Below are positions 35,701 through 45,600 of a DNA stretch of 64,000 nucleotides, piece by piece. Source of the DNA: Corella eumyota (taxonomy: Eukaryota > Chordata > Ascidiacea > Phlebobranchia > Corellidae); contig OY720098.1 of NCBI GenBank assembly GCA_963082875.1, positions 12,648,001-12,712,000 on the forward strand, given 5' to 3'. The position numbers were made by a program, and so were the translations under genes. The notes under the pieces are model-generated. The model was not told the origin of the DNA. It did not search any database and saw nothing but the letters and a program-made list of their open reading frames with translations. Positions within the stretch are counted from its first letter, which is position 1. Each line of letters starts with the position of its first letter.

Positions 35701-36671
35701 TCATGTAAGTTATATAGACAGTTTCTATTTTGATTACCAAGTTCCCAGTTGTTTATAATACATCGACACTGTTTGTAGTCTACGAGCAGACATTTACGAC
35801 CAAATATGTCGCGAAATGATCAACAATTTGGAGTTGTTTAAAGATTGCCCTGAAAGTTTTCTTAGGCATATTTGTATGGAGATGCAACCTACTGCATACA
35901 TGCCTGGTGACTATATCTGCATGCAGGTTTGTTTCACTTTTACTTTTTTTGTTTTTGGGTAATGTTATAGTTTTTTTTTAAACTAATACCTGATATTTTA
36001 TATATTAATAACAGGGTGACATTCGAAGTGAAATGTACGTTATACATTCGGGCATAGCAGAAGCAAGCAAACGTCAGGACAATGGAGAAATAGTTCCACT
36101 GAGGTTGGTGGTCGCCGGTGACGATTTTCTATGTGAAAGCGTTTTATGCAAGGTATGTTGATTCATAATACTTGGGTTCACTATATTTGATCCTTGGTTT
36201 GGTTATTATTTTTTTAATGCTTGGTGACCATTAAGTAAGGCGCTACTAACTTATTTAACTGGTATTAACTTCTATCAATCCTAAACCAATCGGCAAATTG
36301 ATTAGCTTTAAAACCTTAATGTAGATAAAAATATTAATTTTAACTAGAGACTGAGTCGGAATATAGATTTATTTAAAGGGTTTCGCATAACCAGCGAAAA
36401 AACAAAAAATTAAACAACTCAAAAGATATATAAATTACTAGTGCTACAATTTAATTAAAACTAAGTCTAATTAGGTTAAAATTTGTAGTTTATCTAACTC
36501 GTAATTTATATTTTTAAGGTAAAACGTCCTTGTTCGCTTAGAGCTCGTACATATGTTGATGTATTTAGCATGACCCTTGAACGCTTAAAAGCAGTTCTTT
36601 GTTATTATCCCGATGTTAGACCTATTATACTTGCTAATGCCAGGAGTCTTTTTCCGGAGCTAAAGCTCTGA
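18445..36671 (+). CDS. CNGK: CNGK-type four-repeat cyclic-nucleotide-gated K+ channel, copy C (intact)
   Basis: Thirty-five exons join to 6,888 bases, giving 2,295 residues with no internal stop. In family members one polypeptide folds as a whole pseudotetrameric channel in the plasma membrane; sea urchin CNGK opens with cGMP and hyperpolarises the sperm flagellum during chemotaxis. Approximate pore positions are GYG at residues 290, 996, 1555 and 2053. Binding domains lie near 407-514, 1059-1252, 1704-1790 and 2151-2280. Repeats II and III keep FGE and RT; repeats I and IV do not. The ATG at 18445 starts MSDFVVEVDQ, parallel to copy B. Compared with copy B, only exons 1, 9, 12 and 20 differ in length (by 9, 12, 3 and 15 bases, all multiples of three). 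Introns hold several SINE copies and one 1.4 kb palindromic transposon. The fish relative of this family has been described as proton-conducting, so ion selectivity should not be assumed. Confidence 0.9.
21118..21969 (+). other. CNGK copy C, linker between repeats I and II (exons 8-10)
   Basis: Exons are 21118-21217, 21445-21647 and 21812-21969. The RRNS kinase-type site (KRRNSVV) and the RRMTTVYST motif are shared with copy B; much of the rest has diverged. Confidence 0.8.
22030..22125 (+). repeat. SINE head fragment in copy C intron 10
   Basis: GGGTTTAATCCCCACTGCTTC with flanking bases matches the B-box region of the local SINE (GGTTTAATCCCCACTGATC). The rest is not recognisable. Confidence 0.45.
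23405..23469 (+). repeat. SINE tail fragment in copy C intron 13
   Basis: GCAGCGTGGT is joined, after about 25 bases, to CCCACATCGAGGATAAAGAT and an ATATAC-A tail. These are the first and last parts of the SINE at 32473, so this is an internally deleted or truncated copy. Confidence 0.6.
23532..23578 (+). repeat. Duplicated exon start at the splice acceptor of copy C exon 14
   Basis: The first 20 bases of exon 14 (from 23559) also occur, with one extra C, directly upstream at 23532-23552. The two copies are separated only by TTTAG. Copy B shows no such duplication, so it arose locally after the gene copies split. Confidence 0.75.
24945..25232 (-). repeat. tRNA-derived SINE, near full length, in copy C intron 16
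   Basis: It is the same family as 17374-17662 and in the same orientation: CTCCGATGTGGGAAGGTCGA end, CAGTCTCGAGTTGCC, GCGCCTTACTTAAGGGCGCT, and a more damaged tRNA-like head at about 25150-25230. Confidence 0.78.
26263..27663. mobile_element. Palindromic non-autonomous DNA transposon (long-TIR MITE / foldback type) in copy C intron 18
   Basis: Both ends carry TTAA (26263-26266 and 27660-27663), followed inward by AGAGATGGTTC and its complement. The first about 290 bases on each side are inverted repeats at roughly 90 percent identity by eye. Weaker inverted similarity continues inward to at least 500 bases per arm, for example around GGTCAACT. No transposase ORF is present. TTAA target duplications are typical of piggyBac-type elements, but the ends do not show the standard piggyBac CCCT start, so the superfamily is uncertain. 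Copy B has no insertion at the corresponding intron. Confidence 0.82.
28265..28475 (+). repeat. Degenerate SINE in copy C intron 19
   Basis: The order of motifs (CTATAATCGGTATAAACC, then GGCTGGGTCAGGGTAACAAATG, then TTTTCACATTAAGG) follows the + strand SINE body with many substitutions. Confidence 0.5.
28861..28998 (+). repeat. 81-base tandem duplication in copy C intron 20
   Basis: A block starting CTTGATTTGCTTGTTCC at 28861 recurs at 28942 with nearly no change. Both are followed by repeated AGTAAAACATTAAACATT units of about 18 bases. Confidence 0.8.
31025..31240 (+). repeat. Degenerate SINE in copy C intron 24
   Basis: CATGAGGTCC, ATCTTTGAGTAAAGC, CAAGACTGGGCCAGGGCAAC and TCGACCTTCCTACATCAAGG appear in SINE order on the + strand. 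It is heavily decayed. Confidence 0.5.
32473..32761 (+). mobile_element. tRNA-derived SINE, best-preserved copy (copy C intron 27)
   Basis: The element begins with a tRNA-like head holding an A-box match TGGTGTAGTGG and a B-box-like GGTTTAATCCC about 40 bases later. A body of about 200 bases follows (CTCCTGCTGAGCCAGC, CCCAAACTGCCACAGGCAAC, CGAGACTGGGTCGGAG), ending in AAAGATATATAC plus an A-run. At least four other copies in this window share head, body and tail, so this is a dispersed SINE family. Its published name is not assigned here. Confidence 0.85.
33522..33780 (+). repeat. SINE copy with internal duplication (copy C intron 28)
   Basis: The head region contains TATTCAGAACACTTGCTACACTA twice in tandem (about 33540 and 33564), and the B-box part is deleted. 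The body and the CCACATTGAGAATAAAAATT tail match the family. Confidence 0.7.
34585..34912. repeat. SINE (+) abutting an inverted SINE fragment (-) before the repeat IV pore exon of copy C
   Basis: A + strand copy runs from the tRNA-like head (TGGTATAGTGG, GGTTCAATCC) to GAGACTGGGTTGGGGTAGC near 34845. It is followed at once by a reversed fragment (CTAGTCTCAAGTTGTCTTTGGC, about 34855-34905). The pair can fold as a hairpin and ends about 15 bases before the exon at 34928. Confidence 0.65.
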
Positions 36672-36711
36672 CGCTCATGTTAATTTGTAGCAAATTATCT
36701 ATTTTTGTGTA

Positions 36712-36717
36712 AATAAA
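36712..36717 (+). terminator. Polyadenylation signal AATAAA of CNGK copy C
   Basis: AATAAA lies about 40 bases past the TGA stop in an AT-rich 3' UTR. Confidence 0.6.
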
Positions 36718-39700
36718 AAAAGATATTTAAGCTGTAAAAATAGTTAACATTTTTCGTAGTTCTTCAATATATTTTAATTCCTTTTTTGTTTTAAAAATTA
36801 ATATCTGCTTTTTATTGTAAATTTGAAGCATATGTTATGTTTCGGTTAAATAAACACGTCATTTTTAATTCTAATTTGAAATACAGATTACATGCGTTTT
36901 ATAAAGGAAATTTTAAAGTAGTACATTAGTTAAATCACAAACGGTTAAATGAATCTTGGTGCGATCTACAACTCTATGCCGCATGGGTGCGCTAAAGTGT
37001 ATAATCTTTGTTCTTAGTCACCTTGGACGGGGGGTCTATTCAAGTACTGTTATTTATATAACTTTTCGAAAAGAATGATGCCATAGTTTCCTTATTTAGA
37101 TCTGACAGAAATAATCAACTATGCGATAATGTACTAGTTTGTTAAAATGTAGCCTACACTGCTGAATTACAGATGTTTGATACAACCAGCTGGTTATTCA
37201 CATTGATCAATGGGCCAGTTGTTGTCTACAACCTTACAAATCACTGGTATTAACATGTTGTCGATTGTCCTTTAATTTAAAAAAGCAGAATACGTAAATT
37301 AGCCTTAAAGATGAAATGACAGGATACATTGTTCTTGGGGATGAAAAAAAAGTCAAATTTTGTACACTATATACGTTAGTAATCGCCCATATTACCCAAA
37401 ATCATTTGACCATATGAACATTTTTACGAAAATCTAATCTTCGTAAACGACATTTTACCAAAATTGAGGTCAACTTTTTGTTATAAAATATTTCTGGGTG
37501 GACACGAGTTAATAAAAATGTCCTGTAAGTATATTGTTTTTTTTTCAAATGTCTATAAGGTAAAATAGTTTTTGGCCATAAGACAGTCTTCCATAGCAGA
37601 TTGTAGCGCTATAGCTAAATTTACAGACTTTTAACGAATCTGTAATAATCTTATGGAAACCAATTTTCTTCGTAATACATAACGAGATCATATTTAAAGG
37701 GCATTTATACAATACTATGATTCGTAAGCAACGAAAAGAATTATTGGCCACACTTAAATGTCAGTGCACAAACGGTATTCCAAATTAACCGACTTATTCT
37801 TAAAGTGAAGTTTTCTGCTTAAGTATTTGTAACGGTTGGTAAACTAAGCAACGTTGTACTATAAGTGTCACCACAGTTATTTTGCGCATCACTACCTTCT
37901 AACAACTTCATTCCGACGACGATCAAAATATTTGCATGTATTTGTATACAAATTTAAGACCTCCTCGCGGCAAAGGGTTAACTACGTTCTGTTTTAAATC
38001 ATTTAACCAAATGGATTAAACTACATTATATGACCAAGTCTAATCGTTTTTAACCCTTCAACATTATTTGTAGCTTTTCCAAATAATTTTAACAATTAAT
38101 TTGTGTTTGTTTATCGTATAACGGTTTTATAATAGCAGTGTTAATGGAATCGTTCTCCTTAGTCGACGTTTATTTTATGGTAGTGTATATTGGATTTGTA
38201 CCCAATTAAGGTCAATATATCGGCGGTAACTATAAACGCGTCCTAATTTAAAAAACAACGCAACCAACTAATGTTACTTCACATCATCATAAACATCACT
38301 AATTGGGCCAAATTTACTCAATAAAATGAGCTGCAATAAAAATTTTATAACATAATCTTTAGATCGCAATCGGTCAAACTTAAAACAGTTCTAAGATGTT
38401 CTAGAAATTATAATAAATGGAAATTGTCCATTGTTTAAGCTTTGTATTAGCTAAGAACACAGGCTTAAATGAGTTAAAGAAAATGTCTGTTTAAATTTAT
38501 TAAAACACTAGAATTGCAAGTAGAAAATATAGTTGATGTGTTTTAAATTGCTTTCAAGCCTACTGCAATAGTAAACCGAAATATTAAAATAAAATCAGCG
38601 TTCATAGATAACAACTATCTTTAATTGAAAATAAGATAAAATATATATTGCCAGGCATTAGTTGCAACAACACCGAGATCTTTTTCTCGAAACTGCTATT
38701 TACCAAGTTTGCGGTCGGTTGTCTAGTCTTTTGGCCAATATACCCACGCGAAGAATTCGAATCATTTAGGAAATCAAATTTCATGACTCAGAAAACAAAC
38801 GTCTGGTCTTGATAATCGCTTAATACCCTTTTTTGTTTACTAAAAATGATTTTTTTTTCATAAAATTAATGTTTACAATTTTTATTTATGCAAAATTTAG
38901 CAAAAACGTGAATATTTTTTGCATTAAATTTAGTGAATTATAAATTTTAATATTTTTTATTCGGGAAATGTCGATTATGTAAAAATTTAGCAGACATTAG
39001 AAATATGCGACTTTTTGTCGTTGAATTTTAAAACCCGGTTTAATGTAAATATATAGATCCCTGATTTTAAATATTTTTAACAAATTTTTCACATTTTTAG
39101 GGCTGATATTTTTTAACAATGGTAAAAATTAAGATAAATCAAAAATAATAGTGGAATGTAAATTTGAAATCGCATTTGTGCAAAATTTTCGTATTTTTAC
39201 GTTAAGTTCCGTTAAAAAAAATCGAATTTAACGCCTGGTCGCACAAAATTAAAAATTCTTTTATAGATTTCGCTATTACAAGTCTTTAAATTAAACCAAA
39301 ATAAAATGCAATTTAAAATAATATTGCAACTATTTTAGGTCTTAGCACCAAAACTAGAACGGTTTTTTTATCAACTTATGGTTAAATATTGTACTTTATT
39401 TTTTTTAATAACAACTGTAATAAACAAATTTAAGCAATTTACATTTTGAACTACAGAAATTAGCAGTTGGGTGACGTATTCGTACCTAGGTGTCAATTGC
39501 TTCTATAACATAGGTCTCTCGTTTACAAAAAAAGAGAATCAAACGAAGAAGGCAAGCGGGCCTTGAATTGCCTTGAAATTCAGATTTTAAGCAACAGTTG
39601 GAGGCATTAGGCTCCCCAGGGTTGCCGACAACTTATTTCATCAATCTTCGACGTGTGTTCCGCGGTCACGTGCTTAGCAGGTCACGTGGGGCGCGCACGC

Positions 39701-39738
39701 GGACTTTTGCGAGGAGCGACACCAAGAGGCGAAACAAC
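36718..39738 (+). other. Intergenic region between CNGK copy C and the collagen gene
   Basis: About 3 kb of AT-rich DNA. The short open frames in it have no recognisable motif and look like chance. No SINE or inverted-repeat element was found. The last about 250 bases become GC-richer (GGTCACGTG-type sequence near 39664 and 39680) and should hold the collagen promoter and 5' UTR. A TATAACA sequence near 39505 is a weak TATA candidate. Confidence 0.4.
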
Positions 39739-42639
39739 ATGGATCTCAGAATCCTAATCGGAATCTGCATCCTACTTCAGGCCGCCAACGCCCAAGGTGA
39801 GTCTTTTTTGTAATGACTTCATTGTTTTGATCTCATTTTTTATTTGTTCACGCAGTAAATTTTTTTGCTCATTTTTTTAAATGGATGTATATTTACCACA
39901 CAGACGAATGGAGTAAATTTTTTGGATGATATTATATCGATCCGTAAAATTAAATAGGTTTTAATTGGCGGTCATTTTAGTGCGCGAAATGACGTCACGG
40001 TTACATCAAAATCATATAAAATTTTTAGCGCGTTTTAATAAAGATTTTACACGAAAAACATGGTATAATATATAATTTGTGATATTAATAATAATTTTAA
40101 CTAAAAGATTATTTCAAAAAAGATCTTATTATACGACGTGCTCAAAGTATGAATGTGTTTTTTACGCGTATTTCAATTCGTTCAAAATAATACGATTTCA
40201 AAATTTTTTTTTTACAAAATTCGCGTTATTTTTTAGTGGATTGTAGATAGATCGCTTCAAAAATTACAAAGAAAATTATTTACATTAGTTAACTAGTTTA
40301 CTGTTGATTTAAGTTACTTTAAAAAGTTGTGCGATCTTTATAAGGTTTAAATAAGAAGTTCAAATACAATCACGTTTAGATCTAGATCATTCGATCTGGC
40401 TAATGTCAATATAATGTAGGGATTATTTTATATTTTAAAAACAACTAAACTAAGCTTCCAAAAACATCTAAACCAATCTTCGATTTTTTAATTACATTTT
40501 TTAAAATTTTGTTTAAATATTTAATTTTGTATCGCAAAGGCGTATAGCATAGATTTAAAAATCATCAGCACAAATTATTTGCTACAAACCGTTTACCCAA
40601 TGTTATAATAGTTAGTATACTAGTTTTTTATAATTTAAAATTAAAAAAAAAATTGCGGTGTAATGTCAAAAGATAACTCATTACGACCAAAGAACGTCGT
40701 TGGAAACCAATATAGACCATAGCTCACTGAAAATTGCTTAAAAATTTTAGGAAACCAAATAATTTAAAAATATTTTTTTTTGGAAATTTTGTTTATGACA
40801 AAATACGGATAATTTTTTAAAAGGATTTAACTTAAAAATGGAACAAAATTGATTTATACTTATAACGTTATAGTTAGTTGCACTCTTACAGAGATTTTTT
40901 CCGCCGTAAAATAATAAATTCGATTAGTAGAATTTTGAAAGTTTCATAAATAATGCAAGAAAAAGTTTTTAATTGGAAATTTTTTTGCGCAGTAAAAGGT
41001 ATTCCAATGTTAACGACCCGGAATTAAACTTCCCTTACGAGTTTAAGTTATTTTAAATGTTATAAGGGTTCAGGGGCGTTTCTGTTACCAGGGTTGTCAC
41101 GTATTTCCGGTGGGTCTTGGCTGCAAACAAAGCCTTGCATTTTAATTCTCGGGCAAAAAAACTATAGGTTTCCTGAGCGTCTGCTTTTTTCTTTTCGGAT
41201 GGTTGAGTTTGGAGTTTGCGGCTTGGTCTAGCTTTAAAAACTTAACATTTTAGCATACGCCGCGATTTTCTAAATGTAATAATGCCTTTGTTGTATAGCA
41301 TAACAAAGCGCCTCTTGTCATTAGGAAAGAGAAATAATGATATACCGGTAATAGGCACAAATGCGTTATTATAGACCCAGTATTTTGGGTAAGATTACAC
41401 TTTTAGAAAAAAAACTGGGTAACCGTTAATTTCCATATCCCTAAAGCCCATTGTCTGTGTGGTCTATATTGTAAGCCTGATTATAGCTAACTAATATTAT
41501 TGCATGCCTTATCCTGTTTTATTATCACTTCTAAATTATATGCTCATTTACGCCGGTGTGGAACTGCATTTTAAGTCAAAGTTATGCCTTTTAATATTAA
41601 ACAAAGGGTTTTAACAATGGCACAATTGGGTATTATCATGCAGCTTTGCAAAGGCGTAAATGGAAGGTAAATGCTGTTACCAAACTTGGTGAATTATTTG
41701 TGATATCTTACTAGCGCTGCTAGTGGCAGTGATGGTGGTTAAAATTTCGGCTGATTTCTGCACTTATTGCATGATCTTCAATGATTTGATGTTGTTGTTC
41801 AGTTGCCGTGTTAAGTTGCCGCTTTTTTCTGTATTTTTCTTTGTTGTAATTAACACAAGCTTTGATTGCTGTTTGCATATCCAAATCCCACAAAACATTA
41901 TGTACAGCTGTACCTTGAAATTCTATGTTGTGCTTATACGTTAAATATGGCATGAACGCGCCTTTGTTATTTCTTTATATTGCATGTATGTAAAAATGTT
42001 TTAAAGGCAAAGGTAATTTTTTGCTTTGTAACATAAAGCCCAGTGAAATGCTTCAAATTTTATTAAAAGAATGTTTAAACGTAGTTCCTTGCAAATATTA
42101 TTTTTGTAATTCTTATCGCTCAAATAATTTTGCAATCGTGCAAAACGAATCTATTCTTGCATGAAATTCCGCGTGCCTATGACGTTATCAAAGAGTATTT
42201 TAGAAAACTTGATAGCATTTCCTGACGATAGATTTACATAACACCCAACATAACAAAGGGCGGTTACATAACGACGGCAACTGAACAATTTCAAAAATCA
42301 AATACAAAATTAATATGCAAAACAATTTGGCAATATAGCTATACCACTGTCGTCTGTCGATATCACTAATAATACGCTGAGTTCAAATAAAATCCATATA
42401 AAAATTAACAGACGATTCACTTGACATAAATCACGGCCGCGACCCGGCAGGCTGTACATACATGGGCACATTCTACAACCCGGGTGACGTGTTTAATCCC
42501 GACGTGTGTGAAGTGTGTGTTTGCGACGAAGGCGAAGTCCTTTGCGACTTTATTGTTTGCCAGCCGTTAAACTGCCCCTCGGGTAGGCAAGTTCTACCCG
42601 TAGGCAAGTGCTGTAAAGTTTGCGGCGCGCCATCCTCAG
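39739..42639 (+). other. Collagen: signal peptide and VWC exons
   Basis: Exon 1 is 39739-39796 (signal peptide) and exon 2 is 42412-42639. Exon 2 encodes a von Willebrand factor type C domain with the usual Cys spacing ([36 protein letters not shown]). In vertebrate procollagens this N-propeptide domain binds growth factors of the BMP/TGF-beta group. Both exons end in phase 1. Confidence 0.9.
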
Positions 42640-45600
42640 GTAAAGGAAACTAATGTTCAGTTGCCCGATTTATAAATTTTTACTAATACGCAATTTTGCC
42701 ACTTCACATAGTCGAAGCTTAGGGCCTTGCATAAATTGTTATTATTTAAGCAACAGTGCATTTTTTGTGCACATTGAACCTTTCAAGTGGGAGTTTGTGA
42801 AAAACTGTTTATCACTCATTAGCCTATTTTTGCAATTGTTTGTTTTTTTGTTTGTCACTTTAGCATGCACATTGTACACGTGTTGGTTGAAGTTCACATA
42901 TCTTTTGCTTTTAATTTTGTTTGATTTTTATCTACCACCGTAAAATATCACATCCTAACACTGTTTTAATTTTGTTTTTCAGGGGTAAGTGCATAAAGAA
43001 GCGGATTTCATTTTCATCCAAAAGATAAACAAATAACCTAACATAAAAATTAAAATACTGTGGTAACTGTATCGATTAAATGTAAATTAAAGTATTTAAT
43101 AAGCTATGAACTGAAAGACAAGTTATTATACATTTGACGATATTTGTAAACTAAACTTGTTAAGTTTAAAATTAATTAAAAATGTTTTTTTAAAGGGACA
43201 GAAAGGCCAGAAAGGAGAACCTGGAGAAATACCTCAAGATTTTGTAAGTTTGAACATTTCTTTTGTTTAACAAACAAGCTGCATAAAAATGCTTTCACAT
43301 AACAATTTACAAACAAATAATAGTTTTCTTTAAAACAAGTAATGTAAAAATAAATACCTATAATTTATTTTAAATTTTCATATTAGGGAGAAGGACCAAC
43401 AGGAGAAAGAGGGCCACCTGTAAGTTTGTTTTTTTTAAATTGTTAACTGTTTTATAACACATGATTCCTTGCTTTAACGAAATAATTTGAATATTTAAAA
43501 CTACATTTTGGTATTGTTATAGGGAATTCCAGGTTCACAAGGACCAGAGGGATCTTCAGGACAAAGGGGACCACAAGTAAGTTTTAAATATATTTATTGA
43601 ACATATAGAACATTGTTTTTTAAAATTAGATTCACACAATTAATTTACTCCAGCGTGACAGTGTTTATATCACTTGTCCTTTATGATCTTCGCCATTTCG
43701 CTTTTGTACTTTACAGTTTGAAGTTTTTTTGAGGACCATGAAGTTTATGTAATTCTAATGATTTTTCAAAAGTTAGTTTAAACTTTGCTGTAAGATATTA
43801 AAAACATTTTCTCTCTTCTGTTAGGGAGAACGTGGAACCCCTGGCCGCGATGGAAACCCAGGAACTCCAGGAATGCCCGGACCTCCTGGACCACCTGGAG
43901 CCGGACTTGACGGAGTAAGAACTAAAAACCTTGAGTTTAAAATAAAAATTGCTTAACATTTGTGTTTTCTGGGCTTTAGTTAAATAAATAATGTTATCTA
44001 AAAATTAATTATCTTTTATAGGGACTTGCAAATAGTTTTTCAGCTGGACAAAAAGGACCAAGTGGAATAGTGAGTGGATCTCCTGTAAGTTAAACCTATT
44101 CTATTTTTTTAAACTTTGATAACCTGGCAGCATGGTGTTTTTGTAAAAACACTTGTTTGCTTCCCTACACAATGTTCTCTGTTTGATTCCCACCATTTTT
44201 TACATTTTATTTCTCCTTAAATCAATTGGCATGTTATTTGCCAGACAATTTGATCAATAATATCCAAAACTGACAGAGCTATCCTTTAACCAAGGTTAAC
44301 AAATACCCAATGTCAAGGCTGTAAAAATAATCTTTCTATAATAAGTATGGTCCAAGTATAAAAAAAGTTTATATATATTTTGCTAATAACCTATGTTGTA
44401 TTAACTACATTTTTTGACTTTTTTAGGGACCAATGGGGCCAAGAGGACCACCAGGATCTTATGGATCTCCTGTAAGTAAATTAATTTATAAATAACAAAA
44501 AATATTTAATATATTAAGATTTTATCTCCATGTAAAAATGACAAATTTAAATCAAATCGGTTATACTTGAAGTTTTTTCTTAGCGTTAAAAAAATCTGAT
44601 TTCGTAATCTACTGTAAAAAATATTTTAAAAAGCAGTTAATTATTCTAAATTTTATTTATGCATTCAAATTAAGGGACCTCAAGGTTTTCAAGGGCCACC
44701 TGGAGAGTCTGGAGAATCCGGTCCACCTGTAAGTAATTTGAAATTTAGTGGTACTCAAAAAATCTGAAATTCTTAATGGTGTTAAATTGTTTTAATTTAC
44801 TTGTTTTGTAATAGACTTAACATTTTTTATTTAGTAATTTTACATTCATTAAGTTTATTTTTAAACATTCAGGGACCAACTGGACACATGGGACCAGCAG
44901 GTATTCCTGGCAAAGATGGAAAAGATGTAAGTTTAAAAAATTTAGGTTTACAGATTGCAATTTTAAGATCACTTGTTGTTCTCGAAAAATCATTTGTACT
45001 TCTCGATTCTTAGAAATTCTTTTTTTTATTTAACTGTTATCTTTAATTCTATCTTGTACTTTATGGTCCTCTCTTTTTGGAGACAATAAAGTACAAGTGA
45101 TTTCAATTTTTTAACTAACATGAAATCCCAATTTGCTTTTTTGATTAAATGGTTCGAATTCACTTTAGATTTCCTTCTTGGGCTACACTTTATAAAAATA
45201 TCATTACATTAAACCTTGTTGTTAATTTTCAGGGTAGTGATGGAAAGACTGGTAAAACTGGTCCAATAGGTTTGAATGGTGCCCAAGGCCCAAGAGGTTT
45301 TGCTGGAACACCAGGTATACCTGGTTCAAAGGGACACAGAGTAAGTGACCTACCTAAAAAAATATTTCCTGAAAATAATGGAACATTTGTGCCTAACATA
45401 TATTAAAACTTAGTTTCCTAAGTTTACATATCCCTAATACACAATGTTTTTTTGCTATGCCACAAAGTCGAAGCTTTTGGTTTTGTCTGAATTTGTTTTA
45501 TTCAAGCAATGATGTATTTTTATGCACATTAAACATTCAGTGGTAGTTTTGTTTGAAAAGTTATATTTTAACAGTAATTTATTTGTATTTTAGGGACATC

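Larger units (their letters stand above)
32901..36671 (+). other. CNGK copy C, repeat IV (exons 28-35)
   Basis: Exons are 32901-33049, 33872-34153, 34333-34469, 34928-35172, 35344-35477, 35779-35926, 36015-36152 and 36519-36671. Pore MTSTGYGDI. This repeat is more diverged from copies A and B than they are from each other, and ends ELKL with a TGA stop instead of DLNL with TAA. The binding domain is degenerate (DDFLCES, RPCSLRA). Confidence 0.87.

Noticed and set aside
1-36671. Reading the array as ordinary voltage-gated Na+/Ca2+ or plain Kv channels because of four repeats and GYG pores
   Set aside because: Each repeat is followed by a C-linker and a cyclic-nucleotide-binding fold, which Nav, Cav and Kv channels lack.
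37545-38784. Minus-strand open frames in the intergenic region before the collagen gene
   Set aside because: The short frames are within chance expectation for this length, and none has a recognisable domain or flanking exon.
39598-39738. In-frame upstream ATG that would extend the collagen N-terminus by 47 residues
   Set aside because: The extension is basic and would place the signal peptide internally; the ATG at 39739 directly starts a good signal peptide.
41720-41953. Overlapping open frames on both strands in collagen intron 1
   Set aside because: They are low complexity, with no motif, no splice signals tying them to the gene, and no start context.
42653-42943. 96-codon open frame after the VWC exon
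   Set aside because: It lies wholly in the intron after exon 2, is hydrophobic by T-richness, and has no homologous position in fibrillar collagens.
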